Origin: a virus
Length of the DNA stretch: 64,000 nt
IMG/VR virus record: IMGVR_UViG_3300012988_000003
Span: 1 to 64,000 of that record
Direction: 5' to 3' (one strand)
A model generated the notes under the pieces. The model saw only the letters and a list, made by a program, of their open reading frames with translations. It made no database searches and was not told the DNA's origin. Position numbers and translations under genes: made by a program. This document shows positions 42,572 through 50,475 of this stretch, piece after piece; within the stretch, counting starts at the first letter, position 1, and every line of letters starts with the position of its first letter.

Positions 42572-42784
42572 TTAAGCGGCCTGATTCACAAGCGCGGCCC
42601 ATTCTTCGTTGCTGCACATCTCGTCGTTGCGAACACGTAGACTCCGGTATCCCGTTTCGCATTTCGGGCTGTTACTGCGGTGATCGTCTTCAAGCTTGTA
42701 AAACACTTCGAACACTCCAGCGTGTTCCGGAATCTCGACCGCGCCGGAGTACCGGCAATCAGGGCAAAAGTATTGCTGGATCAT
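42572..42784 (-). CDS. Small zinc-ribbon protein
   Basis: 70 residues. YFCPDCRYSG at the N-terminus and PKCETGYRS...EMC supply four cysteines, so a ribbon is likely. GGAGAGAAAACGAA precedes the ATG. No further function can be given. Confidence 0.6.
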   Translation of the reverse strand: MIQQYFCPDCRYSGAVEIPEHAGVFEVFYKLEDDHRSNSPKCETGYRSLRVRNDEMCSNEEWAALVNQAA

Positions 42785-42801
42785 TTCGTTTTCTCTCCAG
42801 T

Positions 42802-43479
42802 TCAGGCGACGGAATCTTGCACGTCGCGCACCGCGTTCTCGCGCGCATTCACGATCTCGGTAAACTTGTCCACGTTGCCGCCGACGTCCGGATGATGTTT
42901 CTTGGCCAGTTCGCGAAAGGCGCGGTCAATCATGAGCGCGTTGACGCGCTCTTCCTCGGTGAACCCAAACACCGACCGCCACGACTGAGAGGCCCGCTCC
43001 GGTAGCGCAGCAAACCCCAGAAAGGCACGCTGTAGAATCTCAGCACCGCCGTGGCGCTCAATAGCGCGCATTGCTTCCAGTGTGGCGCCCAGCGCGGCCA
43101 GGTTGTCGGCTACGCGGTCATACCGGTCAATCGCCATGGAGCGCATAGGTTCCTTCCCGCTGCGCCAGTAGATTGCCGCGCCCGGGTCATCAGGTTCGCG
43201 ATCGCCTGACCGTGGAAGTCCATCCAGTCGCGTGCGGATGTTGGTTGAGATAATCACGTCCTGCCGATCAACGCCCATTGCGCTCAACTCGCGGAGTACG
43301 CGCTCAACACCATCGGCCACGGAAAGGTCACGAGTTTTGTTCCATCTCGGGCGCACACCGTTTGTGTCGGGCGTTCCGTACTGAGTCTCTTTCTTGTTGA
43401 ACTGCGCCCGCTTGCGGTTGTTGACCGCTGTACGCTTCCAGCCTTCAGGCCACGACAGCGGATATGCTTGTTTGCTCAC
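42802..43479 (-). CDS. DnaJ-like (J-domain) protein
   Basis: 225 residues from GTG 43479, overlapping the previous stop (GTGA). The C-terminal 65 residues (ALMIDRAFRELAKKHHPDVGGNVDKFTEIVNARENAV) are a J domain with the HPD signature, which stimulates DnaK. The first 150 residues are phage-specific and helical. By analogy with phage lambda P/DnaJ chemistry it may help the host chaperone remodel the initiation complex. It sits next to the initiator gene. Confidence 0.7.
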   Translation of the reverse strand: MSKQAYPLSWPEGWKRTAVNNRKRAQFNKKETQYGTPDTNGVRPRWNKTRDLSVADGVERVLRELSAMGVDRQDVIISTNIRTRLDGLPRSGDREPDDPGAAIYWRSGKEPMRSMAIDRYDRVADNLAALGATLEAMRAIERHGGAEILQRAFLGFAALPERASQSWRSVFGFTEEERVNALMIDRAFRELAKKHHPDVGGNVDKFTEIVNARENAVRDVQDSVA

Positions 43480-44141
43480 GGTCTCTCCTCGGTGTGAAAC
43501 TTCTCGGCTAACTTCAGCGCTTCGGCTTTCTTCTGGTCAATCTCGGCATCGGATGGCGCATAGGTCGAATAGATCGAACCGGGAAACGGCTTGGCCAATT
43601 TTTCTGGCGTAGCTTCCGGTACGTCCTTCGCTGCCGTTTTCAGGACATCGGCCAGTGTTTTGCGGTCATCAACCGCCGGCATGAGTTGTGGTCTGGATTC
43701 AATCTTTGGCCGTGGCGCCCAGCAAACGCACTTCTTGACTCGGTTGCACTCGCGCTCAAAGCCAGTACCAGAGCACCGCTGGCACATAGGATCTGGTGAC
43801 CGCTCGACGTTTGCGACTCGCAACTGCTCTGCTGCCGAATCGCGGTTTGCCAGGATGCGAACAATCACATCTGGCCGCTTGGGAAAACCAGTCCATCCAC
43901 CGGGCTGCTCAATCTGTACTTCCCCGAACGCGCGGATGATCTCGCGGACTGAGAATTTCTCTGGCAGGTCCAATAGGCCCAGGTATAATTCCCGGCGCTC
44001 CCCGCTCAAGTTCTGGTCGTAATCCGCTTCCGCCGCCCTCAGAAACACCACCAGTTCCATTTCGCTTGCGGAGTGTGTCCGCCCATCCGGCATCTCGCTG
44101 CCGTTCGCGCTGGTCGGCTTTATTAATCTGTCCGTTGCCAT
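43476..44141 (-). CDS. Hypothetical replication-region protein with cysteine cluster
   Basis: 221 residues. The middle contains CQRCSGTGFERECNRVKKCVCW, a DnaJ-type zinc cluster (CxxCxGxG). The N-terminal helices LYLGLLDLPEKFSVREIIRAFGEVQIEQ resemble a small winged helix. Start at 44141 or at Met27. Either way the gene overlaps the initiator gene in another frame by at least 150 bp. Possibly a helicase loader or initiator partner. Confidence 0.55.
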   Translation of the reverse strand: MATDRLIKPTSANGSEMPDGRTHSASEMELVVFLRAAEADYDQNLSGERRELYLGLLDLPEKFSVREIIRAFGEVQIEQPGGWTGFPKRPDVIVRILANRDSAAEQLRVANVERSPDPMCQRCSGTGFERECNRVKKCVCWAPRPKIESRPQLMPAVDDRKTLADVLKTAAKDVPEATPEKLAKPFPGSIYSTYAPSDAEIDQKKAEALKLAEKFHTEERP

Positions 44142-44835
44142 TTCCGTTTAATCCTTTCGGTCCTGCAACCCACTCCAAAATGTGCCCAGCCCACAAATAA
44201 AACGGCTCTTCATGCTTCACACCTGGACTGCGCGCGCGGTTCGCCACACACTGATAAAACTCTTCAGCCGTCATAGCTTTGTGGCGTTTTAGAAGGTTTT
44301 TTAATTGGCTTCCGCCGGGATCACCGAACCACAATTCGAACCGCAGTTTCTCCCCAAACTTTTTCCAGTACCGGTGCAGGACTTCCAAGAAGGGCTGATA
44401 CCTGGGATCGATCACTTTTTTGCCGCGAGTTTTACGAGCGGAAGGTTTAGATCTTTCTTTATCTATATCTTCTTCTTTATCTATATCTTTATCTGTAAAA
44501 TCAAGTTGTTGATTCGAAAGGAGTAAAAAACCGCGTACTGTCAGCGTACTTACCGCGTGACGTACGTGTGGCCTATCCGTACGGCCTATGTGCAGTGCGC
44601 GTGCAACGTACATGGGGTCGTTTGGTATGTTCTTTCCGAACTTGCCGCGTAGTCTCCGGCATCCATCCAAGATGTACCGCTGGAACACTGTAAGGGCCAT
44701 ATATCCGTCATCTGATTCCTTGTCGGTCCAATCCTTCACCCATGGCGACGAGCCTCCGCGAACCCTACCCTTGTCGTCGGACTGGTATTTATCCCAGTTT
44801 TTGATCGCCAAAAATTTGAATTCCTGATCAGCCAA
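43909..44835 (-). CDS. Replication initiator (phage O / replisome organiser-like)
   Basis: 308 residues. FKFLAIKNWDKYQSDDKGRVRGG...MALTVFQRYILDGCRRLRGKFG...ALHIGRTDRPHVRHAVSTLTVRGFLLLSNQ is a winged-helix N-terminus as in phage replisome organisers. A DIDKEEDIDKE linker is coded by AT-rich direct repeats. A second helical domain (YQPFLEVLHRYWKKFGEKLRFELWF) resembles DnaD/O-type C-terminal regions. The last 77 residues overlap the next gene in another frame. It probably binds the origin inside its own gene and recruits host DnaB. Confidence 0.65.
   Translation of the reverse strand: MADQEFKFLAIKNWDKYQSDDKGRVRGGSSPWVKDWTDKESDDGYMALTVFQRYILDGCRRLRGKFGKNIPNDPMYVARALHIGRTDRPHVRHAVSTLTVRGFLLLSNQQLDFTDKDIDKEEDIDKERSKPSARKTRGKKVIDPRYQPFLEVLHRYWKKFGEKLRFELWFGDPGGSQLKNLLKRHKAMTAEEFYQCVANRARSPGVKHEEPFYLWAGHILEWVAGPKGLNGNGNGQINKADQRERQRDAGWADTLRKRNGTGGVSEGGGSGLRPELERGAPGIIPGPIGPAREILSPRDHPRVRGSTD
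44455..44488 (+). repeat. AT-rich direct repeats, candidate replication origin
   Basis: TTCTTTATCTATATCT occurs exactly twice (44455-44470 and 44473-44488), with a partial third unit (TTTATCTG) after it. This is a 60-bp island far more AT-rich than its surroundings, inside the initiator gene, as in lambdoid O genes. Confidence 0.5.
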
Positions 44836-44846
44836 TGATCACCCTT

Positions 44847-45149
44847 TTATTTCTTTGGTACCGGTTTACCGCCGGCGTTATGCGAATCGCTGTGACATCC
44901 ACGACGTAGCCACTTAATGCGGTGTAGTTCATCTGACTTCCGGGCACCGTGTTCATTGTGGGCGACGTCGCCGCGCGATTGAAGAATCACAGGAGTCCAA
45001 AACGCAAACTCTCCACAACCGCATTCACACAACGGCAAATGGTTCTTGTTGATCCTGCTGCGCTGATATGCCGCCCAACGCAACGCCTGGTAATCTTCGC
45101 CAAACAGTCGTACTCTGCCACCCTTGGTGATGTAGCTGCGCTCATCCAA
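44847..45149 (-). CDS. HNH/NinG-like nuclease
   Basis: About 100 residues from TTG 45149, which overlaps the upstream stop. RINKNHLPLCECGCGEFAFW begins a cysteine-rich zinc site, and HNEHGARKSDELHRIKWLRRGCHSDSHN completes an HNH-like core. A longer frame to 45404 runs through the neighbouring gene and is Arg/Ser-rich noise. Possible recombination or Holliday-type nuclease of the NinG/Rap style. Assignment is by motif only. Confidence 0.55.
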   Translation of the reverse strand: MDERSYITKGGRVRLFGEDYQALRWAAYQRSRINKNHLPLCECGCGEFAFWTPVILQSRGDVAHNEHGARKSDELHRIKWLRRGCHSDSHNAGGKPVPKK

Positions 45150-45339
45150 CCTTCCGGGAAACGGTGTCCTCGGGATCGGCTTCGAGTGCTTCGATCGCGG
45201 CTTTCCGCGTCTCTTTCTCTTTCCGTCTACAGAACGGGCTACAAAACTTATTGCCGTTCTCGTCTTCAAACGGGAACTGCGTGACGACCTTATGGCAGTG
45301 CGAGTAAGCGCACGCGAATAACTCCTCTTCGGCTTCCAT
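45142..45339 (-). CDS. Small zinc-binding protein
   Basis: 65 residues. FACAYSHCHKVVTQFPFEDENGNKFCSPFCRRKEKE gives CxxxC...CxxxC, a DksA/MYM-like metal site followed by a charged helix. AAAGGAACAAG precedes ATG 45339. Possible regulator of transcription or a nuclease partner. Confidence 0.6.
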   Translation of the reverse strand: MEAEEELFACAYSHCHKVVTQFPFEDENGNKFCSPFCRRKEKETRKAAIEALEADPEDTVSRKVG

Positions 45340-45360
45340 CTTGTTCCTTTCTGGATCACT

Positions 45361-45612
45361 TCAGATAACCTCTTCCGGATCGGCCAATTCGTAAAACTTG
45401 CCAATGCCGTAGTTCGGTAAGGTCAATTCGTCGCCTTCGTTCCAGCGCTTCTTTTTGTCTTTCTGGGATTGAAGGAATCCGGCTACAACCTGGAACCGCG
45501 AACCGCCTAGAAACTTCAAGTTGCACCTTCCTAGGCTCACCGCATGAAAGTGGTACACGTTGCCGACTTCCAACATTGAACCGGCTATCTGCTTTGCTTC
45601 ATTTCTGTTCAC
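45361..45612 (-). CDS. Hypothetical 83-residue protein
   Basis: GTG start overlapping the previous stop (GTGA). A small beta-barrel-like sequence (VGNVYHFHAVSLGRCNLKFLGGSRFQVVAGFLQS) resembling OB-like or SH3-like folds, with an acidic end. No family. Confidence 0.55.
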   Translation of the reverse strand: MNRNEAKQIAGSMLEVGNVYHFHAVSLGRCNLKFLGGSRFQVVAGFLQSQKDKKKRWNEGDELTLPNYGIGKFYELADPEEVI

Positions 45613-45896
45613 GCTGCGCTCTCCTTATCGGCCAATACCCAACTGCGGAATTTTGGAGACTCCCGCATGATGATCCCTTCGCGCTCCAATTCCTCAATCA
45701 GAGACAAAGGAATTTCTTCTGACGACCCACCGGGATAAGCCGCAAATGTCATATAAAATCTGCCTGATGGCTTAAGTTGCGGCCCACTGCCAGCCTCGTA
45801 AATATGCCGACGTTTTGGCCCTCTCCCTCGTTTCATCGGCGGATCGGGCAATCCATCAACTTCACGCAATGCTCTGATTAGGTCGTTTCTGTTCAC
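45609..45896 (-). CDS. Hypothetical 95-residue protein
   Basis: GTG 45896 overlaps the upstream TGA (GTGA). A helix (NRNDLIRALREVDGLP), a basic loop (KRGRGPKRRH) and a helix with strand at the end (IPLSLIEELEREGIIMRES). The layout suggests a small DNA-binding domain but no family is recognised. A longer frame to 45953 adds residues inside the previous gene. Confidence 0.55.
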   Translation of the reverse strand: MNRNDLIRALREVDGLPDPPMKRGRGPKRRHIYEAGSGPQLKPSGRFYMTFAAYPGGSSEEIPLSLIEELEREGIIMRESPKFRSWVLADKESAA

Positions 45897-46297
45897 GCTG
45901 TTTTCCTCGTCCTCTTGCGTGCGGCCTGTACGATCTCGATCACACGCGCACACTGCTGTTCGTCAAACTGGCCGATGTGACACCGGTCTTCCGGTAGCTG
46001 CATCTTGCGCGAGAGCCAGACGTAGGCCCCGGTCCGGCCCCAGCCTCGTTCTTTGATCATCGCGTCGAACTCTTCATGCGCTGCGATTCGCGCCTTCTTG
46101 CCGGCATCGTTCGCCGGTACGCCTAGAGGTCTGCCGTCCGGGTGGGCTCCGTGTACCGTGCGGCAATCGGGATACCGTGAGCAGCCCCAGAACTTGCGCG
46201 GCTTGCCGTTGGCGTAACTGAAACGCCTGGTCTCCCGGAGATGCATAGGTGAGCTGCACTCCGGGCAGACTGGCGCGATGATGGTTGCTGTGCTCAT
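45893..46297 (-). CDS. Topoisomerase-type zinc-finger protein
   Basis: 134 residues. CPECSSPMHLRETRRFSYANGKPRKFWGCSRYPDCRTVHG is a topoisomerase I C-terminal-type zinc finger (CPxC...FxGCSxYPxC). The C-terminal domain (WGRTGAYVWLSRKMQLPEDRCHIGQFDEQQC) fits a phage family of single-stranded DNA-related zinc proteins of unknown function. It directly follows recT with an ATGA overlap, so a role in recombination or repair is likely. Confidence 0.7.
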   Translation of the reverse strand: MSTATIIAPVCPECSSPMHLRETRRFSYANGKPRKFWGCSRYPDCRTVHGAHPDGRPLGVPANDAGKKARIAAHEEFDAMIKERGWGRTGAYVWLSRKMQLPEDRCHIGQFDEQQCARVIEIVQAARKRTRKTA

Positions 46298-47307
46298 TGC
46301 CCGAAAAGATCGCCTTTCTTGATCCCCTGTACTTCCGGCTTCTTCTTGGCTGCCCTGTCGGCGATATCTTTCTGCTCCTGCAAGACTGCTGCAAGGGTTC
46401 CCATCTCACCGAGCATCTTCTCGACTTCTGCCGGTGAGCCGCCCATGGTGAACTTCCCGGCCGCTTCTGGATCCAAGAGATAAATCTGCTCATGTAGTTC
46501 CTTGAAGCGGGTAAATTGGGAGTTCTTTGCGCGAGCTTCTTCGAGGTTGGCAGCTTCGTTATATCCGGTACGCTGCTGTGGCGCTGCTGGCTCTGGTGAC
46601 GTGTCTGAGGCTCGGCGTATGTCTACGGGTAGCTCTTGCGCTACGGTGGCCCTAACTGATTCCTGACGCGAAATACTATCCTCGGAGTAATCCATTGCCT
46701 CTTCAGCGAGGATCAACCCTTTGAGCGCATCGGGGAATTTGTCGCGTATAGCAAAACCCCGCGCACGCATTTGCAACATGCGGTCGGGATATTTTTTCCA
46801 GGTGTTTGTGCCCCACAGGTCGGCTTTCTTGGCATCCGCTACGGAGAAGCGCTGTTCATGCCAATCGGAACCCTTGCGCTTAACTCGGCATATAGCCACC
46901 CTGCTTTCGCCGGTTCCTTCGAATACTTCCTTGTGGTCTTCGTACTTCGGGTGGTTCATCATGATCGCTGGAACGGCATCGCCCCATATCGCCGGACGCC
47001 CGTTGATGACCGCGATATTCTGCAAGGCGGCCATCGGAGCTAAGCCAACTTCCGCGCCCATCTGCATAGCAATCAGGCAGTTTTCCGGTTTTTCTTTGTA
47101 GTCTTTGGGAACTAGATCGCTTTTGGCCATCGCGACCGCCATGCGCCAAGCTTCATCCAGGCTGCTGAGTACAACGCCGAAGCCGACAGGAACCTGTGGC
47201 CGGAGTATCTGAGGTTTCGGTTGCTCCTGAGTAGCGAGCGCTGCGGTTGGTTGTTGGTCTTGGGTTGGGGCCGCGTCTGTGCGGTTGGTAGCTGGTGCTG
47301 TTGCCAT
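46294..47307 (-). CDS. recT: RecT-family single-strand annealing protein
   Basis: 337 residues from ATG 47307 (GAGAGGACAATGAT upstream); ATG 47343 is an alternative. The RecT core is clear: KPENCLIAMQMGAEVGLAPMAALQNIAVINGRPAIWGDAVPAI, then HEQRFSVADAKKADLW...DRMLQMRARGFAIRDKFPDALKGLILAEE. It anneals complementary strands. The PD-(D/E)XK nuclease gene at 48732 would supply the paired exonuclease, as in RecE/RecT. Disordered N-terminus and a charged tail. Confidence 0.85.
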   Translation of the reverse strand: MATAPATNRTDAAPTQDQQPTAALATQEQPKPQILRPQVPVGFGVVLSSLDEAWRMAVAMAKSDLVPKDYKEKPENCLIAMQMGAEVGLAPMAALQNIAVINGRPAIWGDAVPAIMMNHPKYEDHKEVFEGTGESRVAICRVKRKGSDWHEQRFSVADAKKADLWGTNTWKKYPDRMLQMRARGFAIRDKFPDALKGLILAEEAMDYSEDSISRQESVRATVAQELPVDIRRASDTSPEPAAPQQRTGYNEAANLEEARAKNSQFTRFKELHEQIYLLDPEAAGKFTMGGSPAEVEKMLGEMGTLAAVLQEQKDIADRAAKKKPEVQGIKKGDLFGQ

Positions 47308-47339
47308 ATCATTGTCCTCTCTCGTGTTGTCGGTTGAGT

Positions 47340-47528
47340 TCATACAAGAAGCTGAATGTCGCCCAGCGCGATAATCCACTCTGGCGTTTCTTTGACGGCC
47401 CACGTCGAACTGCCCGTGTATTGCGAGTAGTGAACCATCGTGAAATCCTTGTGTGGATACATGGCGCTGATAGCCTCGACGTTCACGAAGAACGGTGTGT
47501 CGCTATCAGCGGTTGTGAGTTTGATCAT
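47340..47528 (-). CDS. Hypothetical 62-residue protein
   Basis: ATG 47528 overlaps the previous stop (ATGA), and its stop overlaps the alternative recT ATG at 47343. A beta fold with conserved-looking VEAISAMYPHKDFTMVHYSQYTGSSTWAV. Function unknown. Confidence 0.55.
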   Translation of the reverse strand: MIKLTTADSDTPFFVNVEAISAMYPHKDFTMVHYSQYTGSSTWAVKETPEWIIALGDIQLLV

Positions 47529-47752
47529 GCGCATTGCGTCACCGTCTGTACCTTGCGGCCTTCGATCTTGTTCTTGATGTTCTGGTGAAACCATTTGCCC
47601 GCGCTCGGTGCTGCCTGAAACTCGGCATACTGTTGCGGGGTAATGGCGTAAGCATGTGTCTGGCCGCCATTCTTGAAGACCAGGTGTAACTCGCCATCGT
47701 GATAACCCTGATGGGTAAACATGCTGCTGTCTTTTACTTCGTGCATTTCCAT
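47525..47752 (-). CDS. KTSC-domain protein
   Basis: 75 residues. MHEVKDSSMFTHQGYHDGELHLVFKNGGQTHAYAITPQQYAEFQAA...GKWFHQNIK matches the KTSC domain (KxSSxIxxxxYD...G.L.V.F..G..Y.Y..VP...F..), here with KDSS in place of KTSC. Such domains occur as single proteins in phages and beside recombination genes. They are thought to be nucleic-acid related. This is a sound family call without known biochemistry. Confidence 0.75.
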   Translation of the reverse strand: MEMHEVKDSSMFTHQGYHDGELHLVFKNGGQTHAYAITPQQYAEFQAAPSAGKWFHQNIKNKIEGRKVQTVTQCA

Positions 47753-47753
47753 T

Positions 47754-47885
47754 TCATTTCTCCTTGTGAACGCTCTTACCAGTCGGGTTCGACGGGCAAA
47801 GAGCGCAATAAGTATTCGTACAAGCGCCGTCGGTCAGCGGTGCGCCACATTCGGGACACACCGGCTTAGGCGAATTACTAGACAC
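47754..47885 (-). CDS. 43-residue zinc-ribbon microprotein
   Basis: GTG 47885 after AGGAC, overlapping the upstream stop by 8 bp. It ends just before the KTSC gene and contains that gene's AAGGAG ribosome site in its final codons. KPVCPECGAPLTDGACTNTYCALC supplies CxxC...C...CxxC, a ribbon. The coding evidence is the motif and tight packing. Confidence 0.65.
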   Translation of the reverse strand: MSSNSPKPVCPECGAPLTDGACTNTYCALCPSNPTGKSVHKEK

Positions 47886-48720
47886 GTCCTGCCAGCCCGG
47901 TATCCTGATAACTTTCTGTGCCGGGAATATTGAGCTGGGTCTTCATGGCCTTGCCGAGTTGATTGAGGGCGGTGTCGTTCAACTTCAAGAGCGACATCGG
48001 CGCTTTGCCTTCAGCAACTGCTTTCACCAGCAGCAGGAAATTGGCCTCGTACTCCGGTGTCCCGGGATCGCCCTTGATCCGCGCTTTCCAGATATTCCGG
48101 CTGCTCAAGCCTTCAATCTTGGGAACACTGGACTGCAGAATGACCGGCGGTACCCAGGCAGGAGTTGAATCGATCGGCGCAGAGATGATCTGCTCGGCCA
48201 GTTCCTTGTTCCCAGATTGCTCGGCCTCGATCGCGGCATTGATAGCGTTCTCTTCCTGCCGCTTGCGCTGTTCATCTTCAGCCTGCTTGCGCGCCAATTC
48301 CTGAAGCCGCGCCTGTTCGGCCTGCCGCTGCCGCTCGGCTTCGCGCTGAAAGCCGGTAATCGCTGCGGACAGAGCTTTGCCAATCGCTTCGGCTGGCGCC
48401 ATGCCGCGGTTGAGTTCGGCGCACAGTTCGCGATGAGAGTTAAACCGGCGCGTCTTTTCCGGCTCGAACGTCTCTTCGAGGTCTTTCATGTAGCTTTTGG
48501 CCGTGAGTAGGAGTTGGCCGGCGCGTTGATACTCGTCCGGGCTGGATACTTTGATTTTGAGTTCCGCAAGCTTGCCGTCGCGGATTACCGCAATGCTCTC
48601 GCAAAACGTGAGCGTGCGCATGACGGCCATGGACCGCCGCATGGTATCGGCATCGGGACTCTGGATCTCTGGCGCTGCCGGTACGGTGGTTAATTGAGTT
48701 TCTGTTGGTACGGTGGACAT
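47878..48720 (-). CDS. Coiled-coil recombination-region protein
   Basis: 280 residues from ATG 48720 (AAAGGAAATTTT upstream). N-terminal helix with MRRSMAVMRTLTFCESIAV, a long Arg/Glu/Gln coiled coil (AERQRQAEQARLQELARKQAEDEQ), and a C-terminal globular part (NIWKARIKGDPGTPEYEANFLLLVKAVAEG) typical of a phage family found between exonuclease and RecT genes. Probably assists recombination or DNA binding; not biochemically defined. Confidence 0.6.
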   Translation of the reverse strand: MSTVPTETQLTTVPAAPEIQSPDADTMRRSMAVMRTLTFCESIAVIRDGKLAELKIKVSSPDEYQRAGQLLLTAKSYMKDLEETFEPEKTRRFNSHRELCAELNRGMAPAEAIGKALSAAITGFQREAERQRQAEQARLQELARKQAEDEQRKRQEENAINAAIEAEQSGNKELAEQIISAPIDSTPAWVPPVILQSSVPKIEGLSSRNIWKARIKGDPGTPEYEANFLLLVKAVAEGKAPMSLLKLNDTALNQLGKAMKTQLNIPGTESYQDTGLAGRV

Positions 48721-48731
48721 AAAATTTCCTT

Positions 48732-49457
48732 TCAGTGATTGCGTTTGTCGAGAACTATGCAGAGCGCGCTCTGCCAAACTCTTAAATCTTCGGGATAGAA
48801 CACCTTGCTCTTCGGGTCATCCGATGTGTAAAGCTTGTACGTGCCGTCGTCGAACAACTGAGGAATAATCTTCAGCAGCGGACCCGATAGAATGCCCGTG
48901 GATTGTTCCGGTGTCAGCGGAACCGGGAAACGGCCAGCTCGGATCAGGCCTTTGATCCCTTCCTCATAAGCGCATTCCTGCAGCCCCCAAGAACGCTGCG
49001 CTGCGCCACTGGCATTCTTGATATCAACCAGTGCCCAGCGTCTGCCGATGGTTCCAAGTGAGTCAATCTGCCCGGTGTACCGCATACCGAATGTTTCAAA
49101 GATGTAGCGGCTTTCGTTGATTAGCGGAACATAGCCGGTATCGACGCGGAATTGCTTGTAGCCGCCGAGCCGACGCTTCACGACCGGCCAGGGATCAACA
49201 TCCCGCTCTTCGTTCAAGTCGCCGATGTCAAAGTAGTGGGCCGCCTGGTGGACAAGTTTTCCGATCTGGCGCTTACGCTCCAATGCCAGCGGATTTGTTT
49301 GCTCAACGATGGCATAGTTCGAATAGTTCATCTCGGTCAGAATTTGTGTGACCGAGGGAATCACCTTGCCGTGTTCATCCCAACAAGTGTGCGACTTCTC
49401 GTCAAACAGAAACTGGCGACCGCCAGAGAAAAACGGGATGGCTTGAGCGGTTGACAT
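48732..49457 (-). CDS. PD-(D/E)XK nuclease (RecB/Cas4-like exonuclease)
   Basis: 241 residues. IPSVTQILTEMNYSNYAIVEQ and GKLVHQAAHYFDIGDL form the N-terminal part of RecB-type nucleases. The active site is GQIDSLGTIGRRWALVDIKN (D...D-x-K), followed by the motif helix SWGLQECAYEEG. Expected to resect double-strand ends for RecT. Directly upstream of the coiled-coil protein and recT genes. Confidence 0.8.
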   Translation of the reverse strand: MSTAQAIPFFSGGRQFLFDEKSHTCWDEHGKVIPSVTQILTEMNYSNYAIVEQTNPLALERKRQIGKLVHQAAHYFDIGDLNEERDVDPWPVVKRRLGGYKQFRVDTGYVPLINESRYIFETFGMRYTGQIDSLGTIGRRWALVDIKNASGAAQRSWGLQECAYEEGIKGLIRAGRFPVPLTPEQSTGILSGPLLKIIPQLFDDGTYKLYTSDDPKSKVFYPEDLRVWQSALCIVLDKRNH

Positions 49458-49459
49458 GG

Positions 49460-49846
49460 CTACGCGGTGACCAGTTCTTTCTCTTCGGTGGGCCGCAGGG
49501 CTCCAACTTGCGTAACCGGTTCGACAGACCGCACGTAAGCGGCGACGTCCTCAATGGCCTTTTTGCCATCATGGACCAGAAAGTAAATTTCGCTGATGTC
49601 CTGAATGTGCTTGGCTGTCAGCCACGGCCAGCGCGATTTAACGCATTCCATTTCTGGGATTGGGTCGTAGCCCGACGGCAACGGTATAAGTTCCTTCCAG
49701 AATTCTTCCGCCGTTATCCCGGTGGCCAGAAGCGCACCGCCCAGAGCACAGCCACAAGAGCCATCCATTGAAAGCCATTCCATCGGATCGCCCTTTTTCA
49801 GCGTGTCGCCCAAAATAATCGCGTGTTGCAACAGCATCGTTTTCAT
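49460..49846 (-). CDS. Hypothetical early protein
   Basis: 128 residues. SMDGSCGCALGGALLATGI and RWPWLTAKHIQDISEIYFLVHDGKKAIEDVAAYVRS give a helical fold with one Cys pair. The C-terminus overlaps nothing; it is two bases from the nuclease gene. AAAGGGAAATT precedes the ATG. No named family. Confidence 0.55.
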   Translation of the reverse strand: MKTMLLQHAIILGDTLKKGDPMEWLSMDGSCGCALGGALLATGITAEEFWKELIPLPSGYDPIPEMECVKSRWPWLTAKHIQDISEIYFLVHDGKKAIEDVAAYVRSVEPVTQVGALRPTEEKELVTA

Positions 49847-49873
49847 AATTTCCCTTTCCGGTTTGCTGGTAAT

Positions 49874-49903
49874 GGCCCGCAGCCGGTTTCGGAGCTACGG
49901 GCC
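49874..49903 (-). other. Strong hairpin in the leader of the recombination block
   Basis: GGCCCGTAGC pairs with GCTGCGGGCC around a 10-nt loop, 27 bp upstream of the gene at 49460-49846 and without a U-tract. It separates the small-protein block from the recombination block, so it could be an RNA processing or antitermination-like element. Confidence 0.4.
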
Positions 49904-49958
49904 TAAGGAGTCTGAATGTTCTGGCCTTGCACTTTGGTTTATTCTTGAGGGCCGCTTT

Positions 49959-50195
49959 TCACTGCTCGGCCCGCATGGCTGCCTCCTCTCTGTGTTTCGA
50001 CCTACGTGGATAAACAATCGACATCGACTCAAGCGAGTACGAAAATTCACGGCCACAATCCAGGCAGACTTGATAAGTCCCAGTCACCAGCGCCGCCGGT
50101 GTAAGCGCGGCAGACGTTGGACGATTTCTCACCGGAGTAAACGGAGAGCTCAGGCGCTTATGTGAGCAGCCGAAGATGCGCGACCAGAGACTCAT
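49959..50195 (-). CDS. Small protein with CLDCG motif
   Basis: 78 residues, ATG overlapping the previous TGA (ATGA). SRIFGCSHKRLSSPFTP...GTYQVCLDCGREFSYSLESM: a Cys-His near the N-terminus and CLDCG later could form one zinc site. From memory, similar proteins (CLDCGREFPY) recur in acidobacterial prophages. Function unknown. Confidence 0.65.
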   Translation of the reverse strand: MSLWSRIFGCSHKRLSSPFTPVRNRPTSAALTPAALVTGTYQVCLDCGREFSYSLESMSIVYPRRSKHREEAAMRAEQ

Positions 50196-50380
50196 GCGGC
50201 TCCGTCCTGCTGCATGAAAACTCCAAACGCCTTGGTGCAGGCACTGCATAAATGCAAGGTTTCCTCTGTGGCCATCGCGTTTGCGTTCTCGTCTTTGAGG
50301 GCCGACCATTCAAGACCGAATGTTTCTTCGTTCGTTTCAAGAGTCGTCTTACAGCGGTTGCATTGGACAAGGTGGCTCAC
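50192..50380 (-). CDS. Small zinc-finger protein
   Basis: 62 residues from GTG 50380, overlapping both neighbours by 4 bp. LVQCNRCKTTLETNEETFG...LHLCSACTKAFG is a clean CxxC...CxxC ribbon with helical ends. Possible protein- or DNA-binding adaptor. Confidence 0.65.
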   Translation of the reverse strand: MSHLVQCNRCKTTLETNEETFGLEWSALKDENANAMATEETLHLCSACTKAFGVFMQQDGAA

Positions 50381-50475
50381 CGGCTACCTCCTACGGCAAT
50401 GGCCCAGCCGAGCCAGCAGCCCACGGCAAGAAGCATGAGCGTGAATAGAGCGTTAGCTGCTTTCTCCGGTGTCAC
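50377..50475 (-). CDS. 32-residue transmembrane microprotein
   Basis: GTG 50475 overlaps the upstream TGA, and its TGA overlaps the downstream GTG (GTGA at both ends). A short charged start (TPEKAANA) and one hydrophobic helix (LFTLMLLAVGCWLGWAIAVGG). The double coupling makes a real gene likely despite the length. It could be a holin-like or membrane-stress peptide. Confidence 0.6.
   Translation of the reverse strand: MTPEKAANALFTLMLLAVGCWLGWAIAVGGSR

Noticed and set aside
46171-46179. GATACCGTG, a partial operator match
   Set aside because: It lies inside the coding region of the topoisomerase-type zinc-finger gene, matches only 9 bp, and has no promoter beside it; one such match is expected by chance.
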